This document shows, one piece after another, positions 34,033-42,291 of a stretch of 64,000 nt of DNA (its first letter is position 1; every line of letters begins with the position of its first letter). Origin of the DNA: JAVBMJ01 sp031551275. GTDB taxonomy: Bacteria; Bacteroidota; Bacteroidia; Bacteroidales; Rikenellaceae. The notes beneath the pieces were generated by a model, which was not told where the DNA came from, did not search any database, and saw only the letters and a list, made by a program, of their open reading frames with translations. The position numbers were made by a program, and so were the translations under genes. The stretch lies in NCBI GenBank assembly GCA_031551275.1, contig JAVBNX010000002.1, positions 1 through 64,000 on the forward strand, written 5' to 3'.

Positions 34033-36183
34033 ATGAAAAAGATCTTTCTTTTCCTGACGCTTATGGCAGCTATCGTTTCCTGCAAGAACGGCCTGATGGG
34101 CCCCGGCGCCAACCCCTTCTTCGAAACGGAATGGGACACCCCCTACGGCGTCCCCCCCTTCGATAAGATCGACATCTCCCACTACCGGCCCGCCTTCGAC
34201 ACGGCGATGGTCAGGCATTTAGCGGAGATCGACGCCATTACCGCCAACCCGGCCGAGCCCGATTTCCAGAACACGATCCTCGCGTTGGATAACTCGGGCG
34301 AGATGCTCAACAAGGTCTCCTACGTCTTTTTCAACGTTACCCAGGCCGAGACCAACGACGAGTTGCAGGCGATCGAGGAGGAGATAACCCCCAGGCTGAC
34401 CGCCCACGGCAACAAGGTCAGCATGAACGAGGCCCTGTTCGAGCGCATCAAAAAGGTCCACGAAACGATGGATTCCAAGCCCTACGACGCGGCGCAGAAA
34501 AGGCTGATCGAAAAAACTTACAAGAACCTCGTCCGGGGCGGCGCGCTGCTGACCGGCGAGGCCCGCGAGCGTTACAAGGCCGTCTGCGAGGAGCTCTCCA
34601 AGGCCACCCTCAAATTCGGCAATAACCTGTTGGCGGACAACAAATCCTTCGTCCTGGAACTCGACTCCTCGCAGATCGGCGGCCTTTTGGCCTCGTCGCT
34701 GAACGCGGCCGAGGAGCTGGCCGCGAGTGAGCAAAAACCGGGCAAGTACCTCTTCACGCTCGACAAGCCGAGCCTGATCCCCTTTATTACCAACTCCACC
34801 GAAAGGGAGTTGCGCAAGACCCTCTACGAAGGTTACCTGGGTCGTTGCAACTACGACGACAAAACGGACAACAAGCAGGTAATCAACGACATCGTCCGCC
34901 TGCGCACCGAAAAGGCCCACCTGCTGGGCTACAAGAGCCACGCCGACTACGTGCTGGACAACGAGATGGCCAAAACCCCCGCCAACGTCTACGGGCTGTT
35001 GAACGAGATGTGGACGCCCGCCCTCAATTCGGCCAAAAAGGAACTGGAAGAGATGCAGGCCATCAAACTCAAGGAGACGGGCAGCGACGACTTCGAGTCG
35101 TGGGACTGGTGGTTCTACGCCGAGAAAGTGCGCAAGGAGAAATACGCCCTCGACGAGGAGATGTTGCGCCCCTACTTCCCGCTGGACGGCGTGCGCTCGG
35201 GCATCTTCAACCTCTCCAACCGTCTGTTCGGCATTACCTTCAAGCCGCTGAAAAACGCCCCGGTCTACCACAAGGATTGCCAGGTCTACGAAGTGCTCGA
35301 CAAGGACAACTCCCACCTGGCGGTGATCTACCTCGACTTCTTCCCCCGCAAGGGCAAGCGCGGTGGAGCGTGGTGCACCACCTTCAACGAGCGCTACTAC
35401 GTGGACGGCAAGAAGGTCGACCCGGTGGTCTCCATCGTCTGCAACTTTACCCCGCCCCAGGGCGAGACCCCCGCGCTGCTGAACCTGGACGAGACCGAGA
35501 CCTTCTTCCACGAGTTCGGCCACGCGCTGCACGCCTTCTTTACCGACACACCCTACAAGGGCCTGGCCGGTGTGGAGCGCGACTTCGTGGAGCTGCCCTC
35601 CCAGATCATGGAGAACTGGGCCATGGAGCCCGAAGTGCTCAGGCAATACGCCTGCCACTACGCCTCGGGCGCGGTCATCCCCGACCACCTGATCGACAAG
35701 ATTACCAAGAGCGCGCTGTTCAACCAGGGCTTTATGACCACCGAGCTGCTCGCCGCCTCGCTCTCCGACATGGACATCCACTCGATGGAGGCCTACGCGC
35801 CCATCGACGTGAACGAGTTCGAGTACCAAAACCTCAACGTGAAGCACGGGCTGATCCCCCAGATCGCCCCGAGGTACCGCTACCCCTACTTCTCGCACAT
35901 CTTCGACGGGGGCTACTCGGCCGGCTACTACGGCTACACCTGGGCCGCCGTGCTGGACAAGGACGCCTTCGCCGCCTTCAAGGAGACGGGCGACATCTTC
36001 AACCACAAAGTGGCCACCGCCTTCCGCCAGGAGATCCTCGCCAAAGGCGGCATGGAGGACGGCATGGTCCTCTACCGCAACTTCCGCGGCCAGGAACCCT
36101 CGCGCATCCCGCTGCTCAAATCGCGCGGTCTAATCCCCCAGGACACCGTGGACGACCAAGCCGAGACCGAGATCGCCCAATAA
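34033..36183 (+). CDS. M3-family metallopeptidase (Dcp-like), lipoprotein
   Basis: 716 residues. A lipoprotein signal ends at AIVSC (Cys about residue 17). The catalytic zinc site HEFGH is at 493-497 with the third ligand in the downstream ESxxx-like region (VELPSQIMENW about 519-529). The family (peptidyl-dipeptidase Dcp/oligopeptidase A) cleaves short peptides; Bacteroidota often have lipid-anchored, periplasm-facing versions. It is monocistronic, divergent from rsmE, and followed by a strong terminator. Confidence 0.94.
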   Translation: MKKIFLFLTLMAAIVSCKNGLMGPGANPFFETEWDTPYGVPPFDKIDISHYRPAFDTAMVRHLAEIDAITANPAEPDFQNTILALDNSGEMLNKVSYVFFNVTQAETNDELQAIEEEITPRLTAHGNKVSMNEALFERIKKVHETMDSKPYDAAQKRLIEKTYKNLVRGGALLTGEARERYKAVCEELSKATLKFGNNLLADNKSFVLELDSSQIGGLLASSLNAAEELAASEQKPGKYLFTLDKPSLIPFITNSTERELRKTLYEGYLGRCNYDDKTDNKQVINDIVRLRTEKAHLLGYKSHADYVLDNEMAKTPANVYGLLNEMWTPALNSAKKELEEMQAIKLKETGSDDFESWDWWFYAEKVRKEKYALDEEMLRPYFPLDGVRSGIFNLSNRLFGITFKPLKNAPVYHKDCQVYEVLDKDNSHLAVIYLDFFPRKGKRGGAWCTTFNERYYVDGKKVDPVVSIVCNFTPPQGETPALLNLDETETFFHEFGHALHAFFTDTPYKGLAGVERDFVELPSQIMENWAMEPEVLRQYACHYASGAVIPDHLIDKITKSALFNQGFMTTELLAASLSDMDIHSMEAYAPIDVNEFEYQNLNVKHGLIPQIAPRYRYPYFSHIFDGGYSAGYYGYTWAAVLDKDAFAAFKETGDIFNHKVATAFRQEILAKGGMEDGMVLYRNFRGQEPSRIPLLKSRGLIPQDTVDDQAETEIAQ

Positions 36184-36200
36184 AAGCGGCCCGCAAACGA

Positions 36201-36237
36201 AAAGCCTGTCTCAGAACCAATGGGGCAGGCTTTTTTT
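36201..36237 (+). terminator. Rho-independent terminator after the M3 peptidase gene
   Basis: A 12-bp stem (AAAGCCTGTCTC with GGGGCAGGCTTT, two G-U pairs) around a 9-nt loop, followed by seven T residues. It starts 18 nt after the peptidase stop codon and separates it from the AT-rich lipoprotein gene. Confidence 0.9.
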
Positions 36238-36257
36238 ACCGATAGCAACAGTAAAAT

Positions 36258-36785
36258 ATGAAAACAATTTTCAAGGGGATCCTTTTAGCGGCAGCATTTT
36301 TTACTTCTTGCGCTACCGTTAACAGCGAATTGGTAAGTTGCAGGCTTAAGTATGACAGCCATACTTCGAAGGTCAAATTGAGAATCCCGTCCAATTACGT
36401 TAAGCACTATCTATCAATAGTCACATCTATGTACAGCGACAATATACATCATTATGTTTACCGTGATTCCTCAGAAATATATATTAATAATTCCGAGACC
36501 CTTTCTTTCCCGAATTATTATAATATCATGCGGCTTAATAATAAAGACTCAGAATTGCGTCTCCAAAATGAAGAGTTAATAGTTGCAGTCAATAAATCTC
36601 TCGCGGAAAAAAAACGTCCATTGCTTCCGGTAGCTCCGGATTACTATGAGTTATCAGGAACGGACGCGAATGGATTGTATTGGAAAGATATTAAAATCGG
36701 GAAAATTAGCGTAGGGTACTTAAATGTACCTGAAGATCAAAAGCAAAGCTTTGACAATGCGCTTAGCACATTGCAGATCAAATAA
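36258..36785 (+). CDS. Unrecognised AT-rich lipoprotein
   Basis: 175 residues with a lipoprotein signal (MKTIFKGILLAAAFFTSC, Cys 18), so anchored outside the inner membrane. The mature part is mixed alpha/beta with many Tyr/Asn/Ser and no motif I know. Its DNA is far richer in A+T, with AT-ending codons, than every neighbour, which suggests recent acquisition. It sits between a terminator and the convergent uxs gene, with no clear promoter box upstream. Confidence 0.75.
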   Translation: MKTIFKGILLAAAFFTSCATVNSELVSCRLKYDSHTSKVKLRIPSNYVKHYLSIVTSMYSDNIHHYVYRDSSEIYINNSETLSFPNYYNIMRLNNKDSELRLQNEELIVAVNKSLAEKKRPLLPVAPDYYELSGTDANGLYWKDIKIGKISVGYLNVPEDQKQSFDNALSTLQIK

Positions 36786-36815
36786 ACACAAGAAATCAGG
36801 TCAGGGCAAACCCGG

Positions 36816-37751
36816 CTATATGATCGACTCGAAATACTCGATCGTCTTTTTGAGGCCTTCCTCCAGTTTGACGGTCGGGTGCCAGCCGCCGAGTTGCTCC
36901 TGCGCCAGCGAGATATCGGGGCAGCGTTGGCGCGGGTCGTCCTGGGGCAGGGGCATGTAGATGAGTTTGGAGGAGGAGTTGGTCAGCTCGAGCACCAGTT
37001 GGGCCAGTTCGAGCATGGTAAACTCGTCGGGGTTGCCCAGGTTGACCGGGCCGGTAAAATCGGGGCGGGTATCCATCATCCTGACCATGCCCTCGATCAG
37101 ATCGTCCACGTACTGGAAACTGCGGGTCTGGCTGCCGTCGCCGTAGATGGTGATGTCCTCTCCCCTGAGCGCCTGCACGATGAAGTTGGAGACCACACGC
37201 CCGTCGTTGATGTCCATCCTCGGGCCGTAGGTGTTGAAGATGCGCACGATCTTTACCTCGATCCCGTTCTGGCGGTTGTAATCCATGAACAGGGTCTCGG
37301 CGCACCGTTTGCCCTCGTCGTAGCACGAGCGGATGCCGATCGGGTTGACGTTGCCCCAGTAGGATTCGGGCTGGGGATGGATCGCGGGATCGCCGTAGAC
37401 CTCGCTCGTGGAGGCCTGCAGGATGCGCGCCCGCACCCGTTTGGCCAGCGAGAGCATGTTGAGCGCACCCATCACCGATACTTTCGTGGTTTTGATGGGG
37501 TTATACTGGTAATGCACGGGCGAGGCGGGACAGGCCAGGTTGTATATTTCGTCCACCTCGGCGGCATAGGGCTCCACCACGTCGTGGCGCACCAGTTCGA
37601 AATTATTGTTACCCAACAGGTGGCGGACGTTGTCCTTGCTGCCGGTGAAGTAGTTGTCCAGGCAGATCACGTCGTTGCCCTCCTTCAAAAGTCGTTCGCA
37701 AAGGTGCGATCCCAGAAAACCGGCTCCTCCGGTTATAAGTATCCTCTTCAT
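36816..37751 (-). CDS. uxs: UDP-glucuronate decarboxylase (UDP-xylose synthase)
   Basis: 311 residues, extended short-chain dehydrogenase. NAD-binding GGAGFLGSHLCERLL at the N-terminus, LACPASPVHYQYNPIKT typical of UXS, and the catalytic YxxxK in CYDEGK. It converts UDP-glucuronate to UDP-xylose with bound NAD+. It lies 38 nt downstream of ugd, so both steps from UDP-glucose to UDP-xylose are encoded together. The products likely feed the exopolysaccharide operon. Confidence 0.93.
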   Translation of the reverse strand: MKRILITGGAGFLGSHLCERLLKEGNDVICLDNYFTGSKDNVRHLLGNNNFELVRHDVVEPYAAEVDEIYNLACPASPVHYQYNPIKTTKVSVMGALNMLSLAKRVRARILQASTSEVYGDPAIHPQPESYWGNVNPIGIRSCYDEGKRCAETLFMDYNRQNGIEVKIVRIFNTYGPRMDINDGRVVSNFIVQALRGEDITIYGDGSQTRSFQYVDDLIEGMVRMMDTRPDFTGPVNLGNPDEFTMLELAQLVLELTNSSSKLIYMPLPQDDPRQRCPDISLAQEQLGGWHPTVKLEEGLKKTIEYFESII

Positions 37752-37789
37752 GCAGGGGTGAGTCCGTTTAAGAGATAAGTTGATTTAAA

Positions 37790-39106
37790 TTAGTTCGTTC
37801 CGATACCGATATAGATAAAACCTTTGTCGCGGAGTTGCTCGCTGTCGTATATGTTGCGGCCATCCACGACCAGGGGGTATTTCATGCTCCGTTTGACCGA
37901 GTCCCAGCTCGGCAGCCTGAACTCCTGCCATTCGGTCAGCAGCAGGATGGCGTCGGCCCCGCGCGCGGCGTCGTAGATGTCCCGCGCCATGAAAACTTCG
38001 GGGTCGAACAGCTTGCGGGCCTCGCCCATCGCCACGGGGTCGTAGACCCTTACCCGGCAACCGGCCTCCAACAGCGAGTTGATGACCACCAGCGAGGGGG
38101 CCAGGCGCATGTCGTCGGTCTGGGGCTTGAACGACAATCCCCATACGGCGATGGTCTTGCCCGCGATGTTGCCGTCGAAGTGGCGGCTGAGTTTTTGGAA
38201 AAGTATCTTTTTCTGCTCCTCGTTGACCGCCTCGACAGCCTGCACGACCCTCATTTCATAGTTGTGCTCGTGGGCGGTGTGGATCAGCGCCTTGACGTCC
38301 TTGGGGAAGCAGCTCCCGCCGTACCCGCAGCCCGGGTAGAGGAACTTGGGCCCGATCCGATCGTCCGTGCCGATGCCCTTGCGCACCGAGTTGACGTCCG
38401 CGCCCACCAGTTCGCACAGGTTGGCAATGTCGTTCATAAAGCTGATCCGCGTGGCCAGCATGGCGTTGGCGGCGTACTTGGTCATTTCGGCCGAGGGGAT
38501 GTCCATGTAGAGCACCGGGTGGCCGTTCCTGAGGAAGGGCTTGTACAGGTCGTCCATGACCTGCTTGGCGCGGGGCGACTCGACGCCCACCACCACCCTC
38601 GCGGGCTTGGAAAAGTCGCTGATCGCGTCGCCCTCCTTCAAAAATTCGGGGTTGGAGGCGACGTCGAACTCGATCTTCTCGCCCCGGCGGTTCAATTCGA
38701 ACTCGATGGCCTGGCGGACTTTGACGGCCGTCCCCACGGGGACCGTGCTCTTGGTAACGACCAGCTTGTAGTCGTTCATGGTGCGCCCCACCTCGTGGGC
38801 CACGTCGAGCACGTAGCGCAAATCGGCGCTCCCGTCCTCGTCCGGGGGCGTTCCCACGGCCGAAAAGATTACCTCCACCTGGTTGACGATGGTGGAGAGC
38901 GAAGTCTCGAAGTGCAGGCGGCCGGCGCTCACGTTGTTGTGCACCAGCTCTTCCAGGCCGGGCTCGTAAATGGGAATGACGCCTTTGCGGAGGTTATTGA
39001 TCTTTTTGGCGTCGATATCGACGCAGGTAACATCGATACCCATCTCCGCGAAGCAGGTTCCGGTAACCAAACCCACATATCCCGTCCCGACGATCGCTAT
39101 TTTCAT
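37790..39106 (-). CDS. ugd: UDP-glucose 6-dehydrogenase
   Basis: 438 residues. N-terminal NAD domain (IVGTGYVGLVTGTCFAEMG), central helical dimerisation part with the catalytic cysteine in GYGGSCFPKD, and C-terminal UDP-binding domain (VWGLSFKPQTDDMR). It oxidises UDP-glucose twice to UDP-glucuronate. Start at 39106; a TACATTTG promoter box lies 23 nt upstream, next to the divergent rmlA promoter. Confidence 0.95.
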   Translation of the reverse strand: MKIAIVGTGYVGLVTGTCFAEMGIDVTCVDIDAKKINNLRKGVIPIYEPGLEELVHNNVSAGRLHFETSLSTIVNQVEVIFSAVGTPPDEDGSADLRYVLDVAHEVGRTMNDYKLVVTKSTVPVGTAVKVRQAIEFELNRRGEKIEFDVASNPEFLKEGDAISDFSKPARVVVGVESPRAKQVMDDLYKPFLRNGHPVLYMDIPSAEMTKYAANAMLATRISFMNDIANLCELVGADVNSVRKGIGTDDRIGPKFLYPGCGYGGSCFPKDVKALIHTAHEHNYEMRVVQAVEAVNEEQKKILFQKLSRHFDGNIAGKTIAVWGLSFKPQTDDMRLAPSLVVINSLLEAGCRVRVYDPVAMGEARKLFDPEVFMARDIYDAARGADAILLLTEWQEFRLPSWDSVKRSMKYPLVVDGRNIYDSEQLRDKGFIYIGIGTN

Positions 39107-39129
39107 AGTTTACAAACTTTTTCAATTGG

Positions 39130-39137
39130 CAAATGTA
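39130..39137 (-). promoter_or_regulatory. ugd promoter -7 box (TACATTTG)
   Basis: TAnnTTTG match, 23 nt before the ugd ATG. It lies 8-38 nt from the divergent rmlA promoter elements, so polymerase binding at one site probably affects the other. Confidence 0.6.
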
Positions 39138-39144
39138 ATAAATT

Positions 39145-39175
39145 TTTGAATAGCATGAAATTAATGCTACTTTTG
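39145..39175 (+). promoter_or_regulatory. rmlA promoter (TTTG, 19 nt, TACTTTTG)
   Basis: A full Bacteroidota promoter: -33 TTTG at 39145-39148, 19-nt spacer, -7 TACTTTTG at 39168-39175. The predicted transcript start is near 39180, about 25 nt before the rmlA ATG. This is the best-formed promoter in the window. Confidence 0.75.
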
Positions 39176-39204
39176 TGATAGTTTTTTAACAATCCACGCG
39201 CCGG

Positions 39205-40083
39205 ATGAAAGGGATCGTACTGGCCGGTGGATCGGGGACAAGGCTCTTCCCGATCACCAAAGGCATTTCCAAGCAGCTTCTGCCTATATACGACAAACCG
39301 ATGGTGTACTACCCCATCTCGGTCCTTATGTTGGCCGGCATCAAGCAGATACTCATCATCTCCACCCCCGTCGACCTCCCGCTTTTCCGCCGTTTGCTCG
39401 GCACGGGCGAGGATCTGGGCGTGGAGTTCCACTACGCCGAGCAGCCCTCGCCCGACGGGCTGGCCCAGGCCTTTATCATCGGCGAGAAGTTCATCGGCCA
39501 CGACGACGTGTGCCTGGTGTTGGGCGACAACATCTTCTACGGCCAGGGCTTCCGCGGCATGCTGCGCAACTGCGTGGCCAGGGTCGGCCAGGAAAGCAGG
39601 GCCACGGTCTTCGGCTACCTGGTGCGCGACCCCGAGCGCTACGGCGTGATCGAGTTCGACCAGAACAACCGCGCCCTCTCGATCGAGGAGAAACCCCTCA
39701 AGGCCAAGAGCAACTTCGCCGTGCCGGGCCTCTACTTCTACCCCAACGACGTGGTCCGGGTCGCCAGGACGATCAAGCCCTCCGCGCGCGGCGAGCTGGA
39801 GATTACCTCGGTCAACCAGTGGTATCTGGAGCAGGACCGCCTCTACGTCCAGGAGCTGACCCGGGGCTTCGCCTGGCTGGACACGGGCACCCACGACTCG
39901 CTCTCGGAGGCCTCCACCTTTATCGAGGCCATCGAAAAGCGCCAGGGGCTGAAGATCGCCTCTCTGGAGGAGATCGCCTTCCGCCAGGGCTGGATCGACG
40001 CCGCGCAGGTCCGCCGACTGGCCGAGCCGATGAAGAACAACGCCTACGGGCAATACCTGATCCGGCTGGTGGAGGGGTTGTAG
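39205..40083 (+). CDS. rmlA: Glucose-1-phosphate thymidylyltransferase
   Basis: 292 residues, standard RmlA length. Signature GGSGTRLFPITKGISKQLLPIYDKPMVYY at 8-36 in two parts: the nucleotide-binding GGSGTRL and the lysine of KQLLP; VLGDNIFYG and EEKPLKAKSNFAVPGLYFY follow. It makes dTDP-glucose from glucose-1-phosphate and dTTP. The usual partners rmlB, rmlC and rmlD are not in the window. A murein-type transpeptidase gene follows after 23 nt. Confidence 0.95.
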   Translation: MKGIVLAGGSGTRLFPITKGISKQLLPIYDKPMVYYPISVLMLAGIKQILIISTPVDLPLFRRLLGTGEDLGVEFHYAEQPSPDGLAQAFIIGEKFIGHDDVCLVLGDNIFYGQGFRGMLRNCVARVGQESRATVFGYLVRDPERYGVIEFDQNNRALSIEEKPLKAKSNFAVPGLYFYPNDVVRVARTIKPSARGELEITSVNQWYLEQDRLYVQELTRGFAWLDTGTHDSLSEASTFIEAIEKRQGLKIASLEEIAFRQGWIDAAQVRRLAEPMKNNAYGQYLIRLVEGL

Positions 40084-40106
40084 CCCGTCCCGCAGCCCCC
40101 TTGCCC

Positions 40107-40703
40107 ATGCGCCGCCTGATCTTCTTTATCTTCCCCTGCCTCTGCACCTTTGTGTGCCTCTACGGCCAGGGCACGCCCGCGCCGACCGCCGACCGCCTCC
40201 AATCCATGGCCGACTCGGCACTGATTTACTGCAAGGCCAAAGGGATGAATACCGAATATTGCGTTATGGTCGACATGTCCGTCCATTCGGGGCGCAAAAG
40301 GCTGTGGGTCTGGGATTTTTCCAAGAACGAACCGCTGCTCTCATCGCTGTGCTGCCACGGCAGCGGGCTGGGGAGCACCACCACGCAGCCCGTCTTCAGC
40401 AACACGCCGGGGAGCTACTGCACCTCGCTGGGGAAATACCGGATCGGTATCCGCTCCTGGAGCCAGTGGGGGATCAACGTGCACTACAAGCTCCACGGGC
40501 TGGAATCGACCAACGACAACGCCTACAAGCGGATCGTGGTGCTCCACTCCCACAACCCGGTCCCCGAGACCGAGATCCACCCGCTGCACCTGCCCATGGG
40601 GTGGAGCCTGGGGTGCCCCGTGGTCTCCAACAACGTGATGACCGCCCTGGACAAGACGCTGCAACAGGGCGGCAAGCCGGTGCTGCTCTGGATTTACGAG
40701 TAA
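40107..40703 (+). CDS. L,D-transpeptidase-like protein (YkuD_2 type)
   Basis: 198 residues with an N-terminal signal peptide (MRRLIFFIFPCLCTFVCLYG), so periplasmic. It resembles the murein L,D-transpeptidase catalytic domain family common in Bacteroidota: YCVMVDMSVHSGRKRLWVWD at the start of the domain and GWSLGCPVVS with the presumed catalytic Cys. Such enzymes may cross-link peptidoglycan or attach proteins to it. The start at 40107 begins the signal peptide; the frame itself is open far upstream inside rmlA. Probably co-transcribed with rmlA. Confidence 0.85.
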   Translation: MRRLIFFIFPCLCTFVCLYGQGTPAPTADRLQSMADSALIYCKAKGMNTEYCVMVDMSVHSGRKRLWVWDFSKNEPLLSSLCCHGSGLGSTTTQPVFSNTPGSYCTSLGKYRIGIRSWSQWGINVHYKLHGLESTNDNAYKRIVVLHSHNPVPETEIHPLHLPMGWSLGCPVVSNNVMTALDKTLQQGGKPVLLWIYE

Positions 40704-40758
40704 TTGAGCGGCCCAACCATCCCCCACTGCTTACCAACCGTCAGGTGTCACCAGAGCG

Positions 40759-40828
40759 GTACTTTTCCAGTCCCGGAAACGGAATCCAGGTCCGTACTTT
40801 TCCAGACCCGGAAACCGAACCCAGAGCG
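40759..40828 (+). repeat. Two tandem 35-bp units
   Basis: Unit 1 starts GTACTTTTCCAGTCCCGGAA at 40759, unit 2 starts GTACTTTTCCAGACCCGGAA at 40794; they differ at a few positions. The second unit runs directly into the long repeat. Repeat copy 1 has one diverged unit at about 133-167. Confidence 0.75.
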
Positions 40829-41075
40829 GGAGCGGCAGCACCTTATATCCCTCTCTCCCCTACGGTTAGGGGAGAGAGATGGAGAGAGGGGTGATCGGAC
40901 CGGACTGCAAGGGGGACAGCGAAGCGAATCCCCCATGCAGGCTTAGGGCTAATTCCTGAAATACGTTTAAAGGTAGAGCCAAGGCGGGTTGGGCAGGCCG
41001 GGTCGGGATAAGGAACAACGCGGGCCATCAGGCCCAACTGGTACCCCGCATCCTCGCGAGCAGCGAGGGGCGGCC
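40792..41075 (+). repeat. Structured intergenic repeat, copy 2
   Basis: Same orientation and order as the copy at 133-413. The central hairpin here is CTCTCTCCCCTA, a CGGT loop, then TAGGGGAGAGAG: a perfect 12-bp stem at a place where the other copy has a different but also paired C/G run. From about 40896 to 41070 the two copies differ at only a handful of bases. Confidence 0.8.
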
Positions 41076-41100
41076 TAATTCTCAGGGGGTGTCCCTATCC

Positions 41101-42291
41101 TTAAAACTTCCCCTCGAATTCCAAGGAAGCCCAAATAAAAGGCCCCACCCCCTTGGGATCGTTGTCAATAACCGGCTCCGAAATATAATACTCGAACGTC
41201 CCGCTCCGCTCCGCCTTGCCGCCCAGCCCTGCCACAGCACAGCAATGCACCAGCGAAATCGTCCCGTCATTCTCCTCGCGGATAAACTTCTTGACCAGCC
41301 TCAAATAGCTGTCCCGCGCGTAATTGCGCATCCCGGCATCCAGGTACCCCTTGCGCACGCCCTTGAGCATGGCATAAACCAGCATGGCCGAGCAGGTGGC
41401 CTCCTGGTAGTTGCCTTTCTCTTTGGGCTTGGTCAGCACCTGGTACCACATCCCCGTCGAGGAGTCTGCGTATTTCGGCAGTTCGGCATAGATCCCCTGC
41501 AAAATATCGATCAGTTGTCCGCGCCCCTCCACATAGTCGGGCAGATAATCCAGCACCTCGACGATAGCCATCGCGTACCACCCCAGGGCCCGGCCCCAGA
41601 CCTCGGCCGACTGGCCGGTCACCGGGTCGGCCCACTTCTGGGTGCGGGACTCGTCCCAGCCGTGGCGGTAGAGTTTGGTGGCGGGATCGTAGGTGTGCTT
41701 GCCCACCAGAACGAACTGTCTGACGATATCCTCATACAAAGCAACCCGGTCGGCGTCGGGCAGGAACTTCGACACGTACTCCGCGTAGAAAGGCGCGCCC
41801 ATGTAGAGCCCGTCCAGCCACATCTGCCAGGGGTAGACCTTCTTGTGCCAGAATCCCCCCTCGGAGGTGCGCGGGTGGGCGATCAACTGGCCCCGGACCA
41901 ACGCCAGCGCCTTGCGGTAACGCTCCTCGCCGGTGGCTTCCCAGGCGCGGAAGAGGATCCTGCCGGGGCAGACCAGGTCGAGGTTGTACTCCTCGGGCTT
42001 ATAAGTCAGTATGCTCCCGTCCGGGTTGGCCATCTTGTCGGCGTACTTCATCGCCCACGCCTTCAGCCCCGCTTCGTTGTAGGCTTCGGCGGCATCCAGG
42101 ACGGCCAGGGCCTCCAAACCGTTGGTGTAAGTCCACCGGGGCTTGCCGTCCTTGGAGTCGATGATGCACGGCACGACGTTGCGTTTTACTTCCGAATCGG
42201 CCATCTTCAGCGACCAGGGCCGTTGCTCTTTCGCTGCCATCGCCGCCGTACAGAGGGCCAGGGCCAGCAGGGTGCATACCAGTTTATTCAT
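41101..42291 (-). CDS. GH105 unsaturated rhamnogalacturonyl/glucuronyl hydrolase
   Basis: 396 residues with a signal peptide (MNKLVCTLLALALCTAAMA). An (alpha/alpha)6 barrel of the GH88/GH105 type; WGRALGWYAMAIVEVLDYLPD is a family hallmark. Members hydrate the unsaturated uronic acid left by polysaccharide lyases, releasing it from oligosaccharides of pectin or similar glycans. Its start overlaps the stop of the hybrid regulator by 8 nt, so it is translated with it. Substrate is inferred from the nearby GH28 gene. Confidence 0.92.
   Translation of the reverse strand: MNKLVCTLLALALCTAAMAAKEQRPWSLKMADSEVKRNVVPCIIDSKDGKPRWTYTNGLEALAVLDAAEAYNEAGLKAWAMKYADKMANPDGSILTYKPEEYNLDLVCPGRILFRAWEATGEERYRKALALVRGQLIAHPRTSEGGFWHKKVYPWQMWLDGLYMGAPFYAEYVSKFLPDADRVALYEDIVRQFVLVGKHTYDPATKLYRHGWDESRTQKWADPVTGQSAEVWGRALGWYAMAIVEVLDYLPDYVEGRGQLIDILQGIYAELPKYADSSTGMWYQVLTKPKEKGNYQEATCSAMLVYAMLKGVRKGYLDAGMRNYARDSYLRLVKKFIREENDGTISLVHCCAVAGLGGKAERSGTFEYYISEPVIDNDPKGVGPFIWASLEFEGKF

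Larger units (their letters stand above)
40704..41100. other. Non-coding stretch holding repeat copy 2
   Basis: No credible gene. The region between the convergent transpeptidase-like and GH105 genes is made up of two tandem 35-bp units (40759-40828) and the long structured repeat (to about 41075). Confidence 0.65.
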
